From Excoecaria cochinchinensis (taxonomy: Eukaryota; Streptophyta; Magnoliopsida; Malpighiales; Euphorbiaceae): a stretch of 64,000 nt of DNA. The stretch lies in contig CANTUQ010000004.1 in NCBI GenBank assembly GCA_947683425.1, positions 30,810,001 through 30,874,000 of the forward strand, written 5' to 3'. The notes beneath the pieces were generated by a model. It was not told where the DNA came from. It saw only the letters and a list, made by a program, of their open reading frames with translations, and did no database searches. Position numbers and translations under genes: made by a program. Shown in pieces: positions 33,509 to 44,044 of the stretch; the stretch's first letter is position 1; every line of letters starts with the position of its first letter.

Positions 33509-33793
33509 ATCTATAATGGCTGGAAATAAAAAGGGTTAGAATGATGCATGAATGCAATGAAATGCATGATCGTGATATGCAACACCCACAAATCACATGC
33601 AGGCACATAGGTCCTTCTAACCTTATTGCTCCCACACACGTGGTCATGCGGTCTCTTTCCTGGGTGGGATTAGCCCATGGGTCAACAGAGAACTCAATGG
33701 ACGCGCATGGTGTACAGATAAAAAAATCGGCAGCATAACACTCCTATACTAATGCACAAGCGCATGGAAAATGATCTTTATGTATTTAGGCAG
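33509..33793 (-). other. Tat2 leader, gag-proximal part
   Basis: Noncoding and homologous to the Tat1 leader. The terminal GGCAG (33789-33793) is the Tekay1 target site duplication. Repeated GCATGC/GATCGTGATATGCAAC-type words but no clear tandem unit. Confidence 0.7.
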
Positions 33794-34750
33794 TGTCACA
33801 CCCCATTTGCCCCCTAGTAGAATGAGCCTGTCTGTAAGTCTGTCTGTCTGTCTATCTGTCAGTCAGTATGTGTAAGCATTCGCATGTGTTCAGCATTTCA
33901 TAAGGGTAATTCAGTAAAGTGTATGATTTTGGGGTTTTATTATTGAGTGGGTACATACATGGTATTTAAGTAAGAATTAATTGATTTGCATTTGTGTACA
34001 TTTACATATACCATTGTAGGGTACACTTAATGGGGTATGCATTAAGTGTGTGATACATGTGGAATTTGGGTGTGAGAGGCTAACTACACCAATAAGAAAT
34101 GGACACTTATTTAGGGTAAAGAATAATGAATGAATGGAAAGGAATTTACAGACTTACGTTTCTTTCCTCACTCATTTTCTTCTTCTTCATTTTTTTTTAT
34201 CCCAAATACTGTGTTGAGGGTTCAAGCTTGAATTGGTGAAGTTAATCTCTTCTTGCATCCCCTAGCTTGGTAAGTGCATATTTTGTTTGTGTGTTACTGT
34301 AAATTACATCTTCATCTTCTTCCTTGAGTTAGGTTTAACTTAGGGTTGTTTTGTTGAATGTTCTTGTTGAATTTGTGATTAGCTGAAGCTCCACGTGATC
34401 CAAAGGGGAAGGAGGTTGCTGGACCTAGTGGAGCTAAGTGAGAGAGACTTAGATTTCAGGTTTGGGAACAATTGCTTGTGATCTGCATAATTTGAGTTTA
34501 CTGGTATTTTCTAGGGTTCATATGTTCTTGAATAATTTGAATGTAAATACCTTGAATTGAGTTGATTGAATTCTGTTTTGAGTTGCTTATATGATGTTTG
34601 AATTGTTTGGGATCTTCCTTGGAAGGTAAAGACAGGTTGGTATTGAGTTAAATCAAATTGGGATTGAAATCTGGAAATTCTGGAATTCTGGGAAAAAAAT
34701 CGTATTACTGTTGAAACTCCCTCTGTCGCGCGATTCGCTATGCAGGAAGG

Positions 34751-35136
34751 CACGTCACGTCACGTGACCCTCGGTCACGGCGTGACCTGCCTGCTGGGAA
34801 GCCAGTCGCGTGACCAGCTGAAGAGGAAGCAAGTCACGCGACGTGATCTTCGGTCACGTCGTGCGACCTGCGAGGAAAAGAAGGCAGATCACGCAACGTG
34901 ATCTGCGAGGGAGAGCAGCGTCACGTCGCGTGACCCTCGGTCACGACGTGACCTGCATGAGGAAGGAGAAGCAGCGTCACGTCGCGTGACCCTCGGTCAC
35001 GCCGTGACCTGCGTAGGCATTGCGTGATCCGCGAGGATCACGCAACGCATTGGGCGGGAAGCAAGCAGGTCACGAGACGTGACCCTAGGTCACGCCGTGA
35101 CCTGCCTGTTGAGAAGGCCAGTCACGCCAGTGACCA
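34751..35136. repeat. Palindrome cluster in the Tekay1 5' LTR
   Basis: About eight units built from GTCACG...CGTGAC arms, for example GTCACGTCGCGTGACC-CTC-GGTCACGACGTGAC, which pairs over 14 bp with a 2-nt bulge. GTCACGTCGCGTGACCCTCG occurs twice (near 34919 and 34976). Repeated in the 3' LTR at 41981-42366. It lies 960-1340 nt into the LTR. Confidence 0.9.
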
Positions 35137-35864
35137 GCCTTTCCTCGCCCGATTTCTCCGTTCAGCGTATTTTTCCGAAATTTCCTGGTTTTTGACTCAG
35201 AACTGAATTTGGTATTTCTTCTGAATGGACTTTATTATTGTATGATGCATGTCTTACTGATTAATGCTTTGATATGCGTGATAGCATGACTTTCTGATGA
35301 ATTATTCTGTATCCTGAAATATGATCTGTTTGACGCATAACCTGCTAGAGTCGAGTAAGTGGATAGTTAGGCATGCCTAATAGAGTCTTTAGCTGCAGCC
35401 CTCAGTTCAGTTTGGACCCCGATCAGGTCCCCGTTTGGTTCCTCGCGAACCCTACAGTGTAGAATCTTGTTTAAGATTCCCTCAGTTTATAAATAACATG
35501 ATTTGATAAAAGATATAATAATTGACTTGTACCTGTGAGGTACCCTCAGTATTCGATTCGTACCCGTAAGGTACCCTCAGTACACTCGTTATCCACTGTC
35601 TAGAGTCAGCAGGTATTCTTTGAATGTTAATGGAAATGTTCTGATTTGATATGACTTTGAATGGAATATCTGAATGAGATTAATGATGAAATACATACTG
35701 GTTTATTCTGTAATGCTTATGATGATGAAATTCTGAATGTATGACTTTTAAATATGAGTATGCTATATGAAGTATGCAGTTGACCTTGCATTCTGCCATT
35801 GTGAATGTGATATGCCTTGACGACCACTGTGAGTGGCCGTTCATAAATTATGTGTGTTTCCCCA

Positions 35865-35884
35865 CTAAGCGTTTTATCGCTTAG
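35865..35884 (+). other. Conserved stem-loop CTAAGCG/CGCTTAG in Tekay-type LTRs
   Basis: A perfect 7-bp stem with a TTTTAT loop, followed by CACGG. Also at 43095-43114 (3' LTR), 48844-48862 (solo LTR, reverse) and 54777-54793 (diverged LTR, with a 6-bp stem CTAAGC/GCTTAG). Decayed in Tekay2 near 46744. Confidence 0.8.
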
Positions 35885-36306
35885 CACGGTGTGTTTACCC
35901 GTGCAGGTGCGGAAGGAGTTTTGCTTCGAGGGAGTCACCGTTTTCAGGCCAACACAGAAGGGTTTTAGTGTAGGCTCAGTTTTGTATCAGTTATTGATTC
36001 TTTTTGTTTAGAACTCTCTGTATCAGCTTCCGCTTCTGTAACTATATTTTGTATATGTAATATTATTTTGGTATCAGCTTGCTGATCAGAACGTTATTGT
36101 AATAGCTTGATTATAGTAATGCATGATCATCATGTGCTTTTGCTTTCTGCATGTAAAGTTTTTAATTATTCTGTATTTTATGAATGTATGTAATGGATGG
36201 ATGTATATTTTGCTTTGCTTTTGTTTGGTGACACCTTGTCTCATACGGCATCTCACTCCTTATCGGATGGGATCGCCTACGTATGGGAAGGGGGTGTTAC
36301 AGTTAG

Positions 36307-36318
36307 TGGTATCAGAGC
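36307..36318 (+). other. Tekay1 primer binding site
   Basis: TGGTATCAGAGC, five bases after the LTR. This is the initiator-tRNA-Met PBS usual in chromoviruses. Confidence 0.95.
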
Positions 36319-36423
36319 ATAGGTTTAGGCGTTTCTGGGTGTTGATGTGATTGTTCTGAGTTTCTTAGATGTGTATGTGTCTAGATCTGTGTTGGCTGAT
36401 ACGGTTGTTTCTTGTTTGTTTAG

Positions 36424-39400
36424 ATGGCTTCTAATTCTGCTCATGGTGCGCGTGAGGAGTCCGCCGAGAGTGTGAATCCTCCCGCTGTTGATCAGTCTGT
36501 TTCTGTTAATGAGTCGGCTCAGCATGCTAGGGTTCAGCCCGAGGCCGCAGCCATGCCCTTAGAGGCTATGTTTAGACTGCATCAGGACATGGCTAGGGTT
36601 CTGGAGAGAGTGACTGCTCCTAGAGTACCTATGGAGAATCTGAGGAGAGCAGGAGTTGAGGATTTCTATGGTACCAGTTTGAGTGAGTCTGAGACTGCAG
36701 AGAGATGGTTAGATAAAGTCAAGCGTGCTTTGAGAGAGATTCGGTGTCCTCCCGACCAGCAGGCAGAGTGTGCTTTAGCTCTTCTTCAGGGGTCTGCTTT
36801 TGAGTGGTGGGAGTTAGTTTGCAGGCATCCTCAGTTACCGGATCCGATCACCTGGGAGTTCTTTGAGGGTGAGTTCTTAAAGAAGTACATCACTCAGACC
36901 TATAGAGATTCGAGATGGGCGCAGTTTTTGGGTTTGAGACAGAGAGCATTGTCAGTAGCTGATTATGAGAAAGAGTTTAACAGGTTATCTAGATATGCCC
37001 CACGAGGAGTTATGACTGATGACTTTAGATGCAAGCATTTCGAGGCAGGGTTAAACGAGTCATTGAAGATTGCTTTGATTTCACTGATGTGTATACCTGG
37101 GGTTCACTATTATCAGATTGTGGAGGCTGCAGTGAGAGCTGAGTTGTCTGAGACAGTGATGAGAGAGAGAGCTCAGAGGAGGAGTTCTTCTCGTGGAGGA
37201 TCTTCTTCGAGTAAGAGACCTAGGGATCCACAGGATGAGTCAGCATCTGGTCTGGCTTCTAGAGGTAGACGTCAGGGTTCTACAGCTGTGTCAGGTTCTG
37301 GTAGGGGTGGTAGAGCTGAGACTACACCAGTTTGTCCTCACTGTAGTAGATCACATCGGGGTGAGTGCAGGTGGCTCACTGGGGCATGCTTCAGATGTGG
37401 GAGTTCGGAGCATAGGTTGGCCGGTTGTCCGAGAGTACAGGAGGATTCGGGTTTCCAGAGAGAGGGCAGTAGGGTCGGTTCGAATGCTTCTCAGGCTACC
37501 CGTGGCAGAGGCCGAGGTAGAGGTAGAGGTGGTCGGCATAGAGATGGTGCTGCTTCTGAGACTGTTGAGCATCCTCCTCAGGGTGGCATTAGAGCTTATG
37601 CTATGAGAGCCAGAGATGAGCAGGACGCGCCTGATGTTATTGCTGGTAAGTTCCTACTCCATGACACTGAGTTGTATGCTCTAATTGATCCTGGTTCCAC
37701 ACACTCATATTTGTGCACAGATAGAGTTATTGATAAATTGCATTCAGTTGATCAGTTAGATTATGAGATTTGTGTGACCAGTCCATTAGGGCATAGTGTC
37801 AGTGTGAGTAGAGTTTTTAGGAGTTGTCCTTTGATTGTTGAGGGAGTTGTGCTTCCAGCGGATCTGATTGAGTTACCCTTCAGAGAGTTTGATTTGATTC
37901 TGGGTATGGACTGGTTGGGTAAGTATCGGGCTGTAGTGGATTGCCATAGGAAGACAGTGGTACTTCGGGATAGAAGTCAGTCTCTTGTGTTTCTGAAAGG
38001 TTTGGGTGCTAGTTCTGTTAATAATGTTATTTCTGCGATGCAAGCCAAGAGATTCATCAGGAAAGGTTGTGAGGCATTTCTAGCGGTTGTGTTAGATTCC
38101 AGGAGGGATCAGATTCAGATTGAGGATATTCCAGTAGTGCGGGAGTTTAGTGATGTATTTCCGAGCGAGTTGCCTGGTTTGCCTCCTGTGAGAGAGGTTG
38201 AGTTGTCCATTGAGATTATGCCAGGTACTGCACCTATTTCGAGAGCACCTTATCGGATGGCTCCTGTAGAGTTGAGGGAACTTAAATCTCAGCTACAAGA
38301 GTTATTGGATAAGGGGTTTATTCGACCTAGCATATCTCCTTGGGGAGCTCCAGTGCTGTTTGTTAAGAAGAAAGATGGATCCCTGCGGATGTGTATTGAC
38401 TACCGTCAGATTAATAAAGTTACAGTGAAGAACAAGTATCCATTGCCTAGGATTGAGGATTTATTTGATCAGCTTCGAAGTGCAGGTGTCTTTTCCAAGA
38501 TAGATCTTCGATCAGGGTACTACCAGCTTCGGGTTCAGGATGCAGATGTGGTTAAGACTGCATTTCGGACTAGATATGGCCACTATGAGTTTCTTGTGAT
38601 GCCGTTTGGTTTGACAAATGCTCCAGCGGCTTTTATGGATCTGATGAACCGTGTGTTTAGGCCATATTTAGATCGATTTGTAGTAGTGTTCATTGATGAC
38701 ATCTTGGTGTATTCCAAGAATGAGAGTGAGCATGAGGAGCATCTCAGATTGGTTCTTCAGATGTTGAGAGAGCATCAGTTGTTTGCTAAGCTTAGCAAGT
38801 GTGATTTCTGGCTTCGAGAGGTATCATTCTTGGGTCATATCATTTCAGCTAGTGGTATTCAGGTGGATCCAGCTAAGATTGAGGCGATTGTTGATTGGAA
38901 AGCGCCTCGAAATGTTCAGGAAGTGAGGAGTTTCCTCGGTTTAGCAGGTTATTATCGTCGGTTCGTTAAGGGATTTTCTGTGATTGCTGCTCCTATGACT
39001 AGATTGTTGAGGAAAGGAGTTAGATTTGAGTGGTCAGACAGGTGTCAGTCTTGTTTTGATCGGTTAAAGCAGTTACTTGTTGAGGCTCCTATCCTTACTC
39101 AGCCCATTTCGGGTAAGGAGTTTGTTATTTATAGTGATGCTTCTGGAGTTGGTCTTGGATGTGTGCTGATGCAGGAAGGAAAAGTTGTAGCTTATGCTTC
39201 TCGTCAGTTGAAGCCACATGAGAAGAACTATCCGACGCACGATTTAGAGTTGGCAGCTGTGATCTTTGCTTTGAAGATTTGGCGTCACTACTTGTATGGG
39301 AAAAAGTGTAGGATCTTCTCGGATCACAAGAGTTTAAAGTACTTCCTTTCACAGAAAGAGTTAAATATGAGGCAGCGCAGATGGCTTGAGTTGTTTAAGG

Positions 39401-41055
39401 ACTACGACTGCATTGTGGATTACCATCCTGGTAAGGCCAATGTAGTTGCAGATGCTTTGAGTCGTAAGTCAGTTTCAGCCTTATTCTTGAGGCGATTCAG
39501 ATGGAGATTTGGGTCAGATGGAGCTTTACTTGCCCAGTTGCGTGTGAAGCCTACTTTGAGACAGAGGATAGTGGATGCTCAGAGAGATGATGTGAGGCTT
39601 CAGCAGATTGTGCATGAGGTTAGCTCGGGTAAGCCATCGGAGTTCTCAGTTCAGGATGAGGTACTTATGTTCAGAGGTCGCTTGTGTGTGCCAGAGTCTG
39701 AGGACTTGAGGAGACAGCTCATGAGTGAGGCGCATAGTTCAGTTTTCACTATGCATCCTGGCAGTACGAAGATGTATCAAGACATGAAGCAATTCTATTG
39801 GTGGTCTGGTATGAAGCGTGATATAGTGGATTTTGTTTCCAAGTGCTTGACTTGTCAGCAGGTAAAGGCTGAGCATCAGGTTCCTTCAGGTTTGCTTATG
39901 CCTTTATCCATTCCTGAGTGGAAATGGAGTGATATCACCATGGACTTTGTTTCTGGTTTGCCTTTGACTCAGAGGAAGCATGATTCAGTTTGGGTTATTG
40001 TCGATCGACTTACCAAGTCAGCTCACTTCTTGCCAGTTAGAGTGGACTACTCCATGGACAGATTAGCTAGTATCTATGTGGATGAGATAGTTCGGTTGCA
40101 TGGTGTGCCTTTGTCCATAGTGTCAGATCGGGATCCGAGGTTTACTTCCAAGTTTTGGAAGGAGTTACAGAGAGCTTTGGGCACTAGGTTGAACTTCAGT
40201 ACAGCGTTTCATCCTCAGACCTATGGTCAGTCAGAGCGAGTTATTCAGATTCTGGAGGATATGATGAGGGCTTGTACTTTGGATTTTCCGGGCAGTTGGG
40301 ACAGGTATGTGTCATTGATGGAGTTTGCCTACAACAACAGTTTTCAGTCTAGCATCGGTATGGCACCATATGAGGCTTTGTATGGTCGTCAGTGTAGGAC
40401 TCCGATTTGTTGGACCGAGCTATCCGAGAGATCTATGATTGGACCCGACTTGGTTAGGGATACTGAAGAGAAGATCAGAGTAGTGCAGCGGAATTTGAAG
40501 GCAGCCAAGGATCGACAGAAGTCTTATGCCAATTTGAAAAGAAAAGATGTGCATTTTGAGATCGGGGACAAGGTTTTCCTTAAAGTTTCTCCTTGGAGGA
40601 GAGTACTTCGATTTGGAAAGAAGGGTAAGCTGAGTCCTCGTTTCATTGGACCTTATGAGATTTTGGCTAAGGTAGGACCTGTAGCCTACAGATTAGCGCT
40701 ACCGATGGAGTTAGCAAAGTTGCATGATGTGTTCCACGTTTCGATGCTTCGTCGGTACAGATCAGATCCTTCGCATGTTTTATCAGTTCAGGATATCCAG
40801 GTTCAGCCAGACTTCTCTTATGATGAGGAACCGCGAGCTATTCTAGTCCGAGAGGTTAGGCAGTTGAGAAATAAGCAGATTCCTTTGGTTAAAGTGTTGT
40901 GGATCCATCATGGTGTCGAGGAAGCGACTTGGGAACCAGAGGAGTCGATGAGAGCTCAGTATCCACAGTTATTCAGTTCAGGTGAGAATTTCGAGGACGA
41001 AATTCTTATTAGTAGGGGAGAGTTGTCACACCCCATTTGCCCCCTAGTAGAATGA
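36424..41055 (+). CDS. gag-pol: Tekay1 gag-pol polyprotein with chromodomain (1543 aa)
   Basis: One open frame, from the first ATG after the PBS. Gag core at about 90-245 ('SAFEWWELVCRHPQ', 'ADYEKEFNRLSRYAP'). CCHC knuckle CFRCGSSEHRLAGC at about 321-334. Protease ALIDPGSTHSYLC at about 418-430. RT with 'MCIDYRQINKVTVKNKYPLP' near 655 and VVFIDDILVYSK near 755. RNase H 'YSDASGVGLGCVLMQ' near 903 and ADALSRK near 1010. Integrase finger H...H...CLTCQQ (1104-1150) and catalytic D, D, E in 'MDFVSGLP', 'SDRDPRF' and 'GQSERVIQ'. The residue before GQSER is Tyr, where most relatives have Asp. Chromodomain at about 1468-1516 ('VKVLWIHHGVEEATWEPE'), which in related elements directs integration to heterochromatin. 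The last 10 codons and the stop lie inside the 3' LTR. Confidence 0.97.
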   Translation: MASNSAHGAREESAESVNPPAVDQSVSVNESAQHARVQPEAAAMPLEAMFRLHQDMARVLERVTAPRVPMENLRRAGVEDFYGTSLSESETAERWLDKVKRALREIRCPPDQQAECALALLQGSAFEWWELVCRHPQLPDPITWEFFEGEFLKKYITQTYRDSRWAQFLGLRQRALSVADYEKEFNRLSRYAPRGVMTDDFRCKHFEAGLNESLKIALISLMCIPGVHYYQIVEAAVRAELSETVMRERAQRRSSSRGGSSSSKRPRDPQDESASGLASRGRRQGSTAVSGSGRGGRAETTPVCPHCSRSHRGECRWLTGACFRCGSSEHRLAGCPRVQEDSGFQREGSRVGSNASQATRGRGRGRGRGGRHRDGAASETVEHPPQGGIRAYAMRARDEQDAPDVIAGKFLLHDTELYALIDPGSTHSYLCTDRVIDKLHSVDQLDYEICVTSPLGHSVSVSRVFRSCPLIVEGVVLPADLIELPFREFDLILGMDWLGKYRAVVDCHRKTVVLRDRSQSLVFLKGLGASSVNNVISAMQAKRFIRKGCEAFLAVVLDSRRDQIQIEDIPVVREFSDVFPSELPGLPPVREVELSIEIMPGTAPISRAPYRMAPVELRELKSQLQELLDKGFIRPSISPWGAPVLFVKKKDGSLRMCIDYRQINKVTVKNKYPLPRIEDLFDQLRSAGVFSKIDLRSGYYQLRVQDADVVKTAFRTRYGHYEFLVMPFGLTNAPAAFMDLMNRVFRPYLDRFVVVFIDDILVYSKNESEHEEHLRLVLQMLREHQLFAKLSKCDFWLREVSFLGHIISASGIQVDPAKIEAIVDWKAPRNVQEVRSFLGLAGYYRRFVKGFSVIAAPMTRLLRKGVRFEWSDRCQSCFDRLKQLLVEAPILTQPISGKEFVIYSDASGVGLGCVLMQEGKVVAYASRQLKPHEKNYPTHDLELAAVIFALKIWRHYLYGKKCRIFSDHKSLKYFLSQKELNMRQRRWLELFKDYDCIVDYHPGKANVVADALSRKSVSALFLRRFRWRFGSDGALLAQLRVKPTLRQRIVDAQRDDVRLQQIVHEVSSGKPSEFSVQDEVLMFRGRLCVPESEDLRRQLMSEAHSSVFTMHPGSTKMYQDMKQFYWWSGMKRDIVDFVSKCLTCQQVKAEHQVPSGLLMPLSIPEWKWSDITMDFVSGLPLTQRKHDSVWVIVDRLTKSAHFLPVRVDYSMDRLASIYVDEIVRLHGVPLSIVSDRDPRFTSKFWKELQRALGTRLNFSTAFHPQTYGQSERVIQILEDMMRACTLDFPGSWDRYVSLMEFAYNNSFQSSIGMAPYEALYGRQCRTPICWTELSERSMIGPDLVRDTEEKIRVVQRNLKAAKDRQKSYANLKRKDVHFEIGDKVFLKVSPWRRVLRFGKKGKLSPRFIGPYEILAKVGPVAYRLALPMELAKLHDVFHVSMLRRYRSDPSHVLSVQDIQVQPDFSYDEEPRAILVREVRQLRNKQIPLVKVLWIHHGVEEATWEPEESMRAQYPQLFSSGENFEDEILISRGELSHPICPLVE
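41010..41023 (+). other. Tekay1 polypurine tract
   Basis: TAGTAGGGGAGAGT immediately before the 3' LTR start TGTCACACC; it overlaps the end of the coding frame. Confidence 0.85.
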
Positions 41056-43531
41056 GCATGTCTGTAAGTCTGTCTGTCTGTCTATCTGTCAGTCAGTATG
41101 TGTAAGCATTCGCATGTGTTCAGCATTTCATAAGGGTAATTCAGTAAAGTGTATGATTTTGGGGTTTTATTATTGAGTGGGTACATACATGGTATTTAAG
41201 TAAGAATTAATTGATTTGCATTTGTGTACATTTACATATACCATTGTAGGGTACACTTAATGGGGTATGCATTAAGTGTGTGATACATGTGGAATTTGGG
41301 TGTGAGAGGCTAACTACACCAATAAGAAATGGACACTTATTTAGGGTAAAGAATAATGAATGAATGGAAAGGAATTTACAGACTTACGTTTCTTTCCTCA
41401 CTCATTTTCTTCTTCTTCATTTTTTTTTATCCCAAATACTGTGTTGAGGGTTCAAGCTTGAATTGGTGAAGTTAATCTCTTCTTGCATCCCCTAGCTTGG
41501 TAAGTGCATATTTTGTTTGTGTGTTACTGTAAATTACATCTTCATCTTCTTCCTTGAGTTAGGTTTAACTTAGGGTTGTTTTGTTGAATGTTCTTGTTGA
41601 ATTTGTGATTAGCTGAAGCTCCACGTGATCCAAAGGGGAAGGAGGTTGCTGGACCTAGTGGAGCTAAGTGAGAGAGACTTAGATTTCAGGTTTGGGAACA
41701 ATTGCTTGTGATCTGCATAATTTGAGTTTACTGGTATTTTCTAGGGTTCATATGTTCTTGAATAATTTGAATGTAAATACCTTGAATTGAGTTGATTGAA
41801 TTCTGTTTTGAGTTGCTTATATGATGTTTGAATTGTTTGGGATCTTCCTTGGAAGGTAAAGACAGGTTGGTATTGAGTTAAATCAAATTGGGATTGAAAT
41901 CTGGAAATTCTGGAATTCTGGGAAAAAAATCGTATTACTGTTGAAACTCCCTCTGTCGCGCGATTCGCTATGCAGGAAGGCACGTCACGTCACGTGACCC
42001 TCGGTCACGGCGTGACCTGCCTGCTGGGAAGCCAGTCGCGTGACCAGCTGAAGAGGAAGCAAGTCACGCGACGTGATCTTCGGTCACGTCGTGCGACCTG
42101 CGAGGAAAAGAAGGCAGATCACGCAACGTGATCTGCGAGGGAGAGCAGCGTCACGTCGCGTGACCCTCGGTCACGACGTGACCTGCATGAGGAAGGAGAA
42201 GCAGCGTCACGTCGCGTGACCCTCGGTCACGCCGTGACCTGCGTAGGCATTGCGTGATCCGCGAGGATCACGCAACGCATTGGGCGGGAAGCAAGCAGGT
42301 CACGAGACGTGACCCTAGGTCACGCCGTGACCTGCCTGTTGAGAAGGCCAGTCACGCCAGTGACCAGCCTTTCCTCGCCCGATTTCTCCGTTCAGCGTAT
42401 TTTTCCGAAATTTCCTGGTTTTTGACTCAGAACTGAATTTGGTATTTCTTCTGAATGGACTTTATTATTGTATGATGCATGTCTTACTGATTAATGCTTT
42501 GATATGCGTGATAGCATGACTTTCTGATGAATTATTCTGTATCCTGAAATATGATCTGTTTGACGCATAACCTGCTAGAGTCGAGTAAGTGGATAGTTAG
42601 GCATGCCTAATAGAGTCTTTAGCTGCAGCCCTCAGTTCAGTTTGGACCCCGATCAGGTCCCCGTTTGGTTCCTCGCGAACCCTACAGTGTAGAATCTTGT
42701 TTAAGATTCCCTCAGTTTATAAATAACATGATTTGATAAAAGATATAATAATTGACTTGTACCTGTGAGGTACCCTCAGTATTCGATTCGTACCCGTAAG
42801 GTACCCTCAGTACACTCGTTATCCACTGTCTAGAGTCAGCAGGTATTCTTTGAATGTTAATGGAAATGTTCTGATTTGATATGACTTTGAATGGAATATC
42901 TGAATGAGATTAATGATGAAATACATACTGGTTTATTCTGTAATGCTTATGATGATGAAATTCTGAATGTATGACTTTTAAATATGAGTATGCTATATGA
43001 AGTATGCAGTTGACCTTGCATTCTGCCATTGTGAATGTGATATGCCTTGACGACCACTGTGAGTGGCCGTTCATAAATTATGTGTGTTTCCCCACTAAGC
43101 GTTTTATCGCTTAGCACGGTGTGTTTACCCGTGCAGGTGCGGAAGGAGTTTTGCTTCGAGGGAGTCACCGTTTTCAGGCCAACACAGAAGGGTTTTAGTG
43201 TAGGCTCAGTTTTGTATCAGTTATTGATTCTTTTTGTTTAGAACTCTCTGTATCAGCTTCCGCTTCTGTAACTATATTTTGTATATGTAATATTATTTTG
43301 GTATCAGCTTGCTGATCAGAACGTTATTGTAATAGCTTGATTATAGTAATGCATGATCATCATGTGCTTTTGCTTTCTGCATGTAAAGTTTTTAATTATT
43401 CTGTATTTTATGAATGTATGTAATGGATGGATGTATATTTTGCTTTGCTTTTGTTTGGTGACACCTTGTCTCATACGGCATCTCACTCCTTATCGGATGG
43501 GATCGCCTACGTATGGGAAGGGGGTGTTACA
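41024..43531 (+). repeat. Tekay1 3' LTR
   Basis: 2508 bp, identical to the 5' LTR by eye except one base. Followed by GGCAG, the right TSD copy. Palindrome cluster at 41981-42366. Confidence 0.97.
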
Positions 43532-43536
43532 GGCAG

Positions 43537-44024
43537 TCCAAGTACATTGACATGGCCCTACCGAGGCATGAAAGCCTTTGGTTAGGTAACCAAACAAGAT
43601 ATTTGGACTCATCCAATACATAAGGATCCATACAGCAGGCACGGTATTCCGGTTCATACCACCTAAGGGAAGTATCTATGGCCATTACATGAGCTTTAGT
43701 CAAGGGTGGTGTTACTTTAGGGCTACCCAAGCATGGTCCCTACCGACGGGTCTAGCTCATCACGAGCGTAACGACTGATCGGGTCACCATTTGAAATACC
43801 ATGATGGTACGAGGCTTGGGCTGGTGGTTAGCCTTAACACTTCCCTACATTGAGTGACCATAAGGTCGTGCTTCGAGAATGCACCGGGGCTGATAGAGGG
43901 ATCAAACTAACATAATCTAAGGCTCTAATGAGATGTAATGCAAATTTGAGAGAAAGCGAATTTATAAACTAAAATTTAATCATAAATTTTAATCAAGGTA
44001 TTTTCAAATCAAAGTCTCAAACCA
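43537..44024 (-). other. Tat2 leader, PBS-proximal part
   Basis: Homologous to Tat1 29870-30354. It contains an upstream frame on the minus strand with 'RWYEPEYRACCMDPYVLDES', open here for about 65 codons up to the Tekay1 insertion. Half of this frame is recognisable in Tat1 but broken. Whether it is translated is unknown. Confidence 0.7.
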
Positions 44025-44043
44025 GTCCCCAGTGGAGTCGCCA
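44025..44043 (-). other. Tat2 primer binding site
   Basis: The minus strand reads TGGCGACTCCACTGGGGAC, identical to the Tat1 PBS, one base after the LTR end. Confidence 0.88.
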
Positions 44044-44044
44044 C

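Larger units (their letters stand above)
33794..36301 (+). repeat. Tekay1 5' LTR
   Basis: TGTCACACCCC...GGGGTGTTACA, 2508 bp. It holds a palindrome cluster (34751-35136), a conserved TAGGCATGCCTAA block (35369-35380), two 'GTACC..GTGAGGTACCCTCAG' copies (near 35530 and 35570) and a stem-loop (35865-35884). Confidence 0.97.
33794..43531 (+). mobile_element. Tekay1: full-length, apparently intact Tekay/Del-type chromovirus
   Basis: 9738 bp, plus strand. Two 2508-bp LTRs (33794-36301, 41024-43531) at a constant offset of 7230 bp. I see one mismatch (C at 33828, A at 41058). The TSD is GGCAG on both sides (33789-33793, 43532-43536). PBS of the tRNA-iMet type, a single uninterrupted 1543-codon gag-pol with chromodomain, and a PPT. 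It is inserted in the leader of Tat2. It is the youngest element here and may still be active. Confidence 0.97.

Noticed and set aside
34751..35136. Could the interspersed palindromes be a CRISPR-like array?
   Set aside because: Units are imperfect, spacing is irregular, spacers are not unique equal-length segments, and the context is a plant LTR.
36123..36350. Small ORFs in Tekay1 LTRs (pairs offset by 7230 bp)
   Set aside because: Duplicated only because the LTRs are identical; no coding features.
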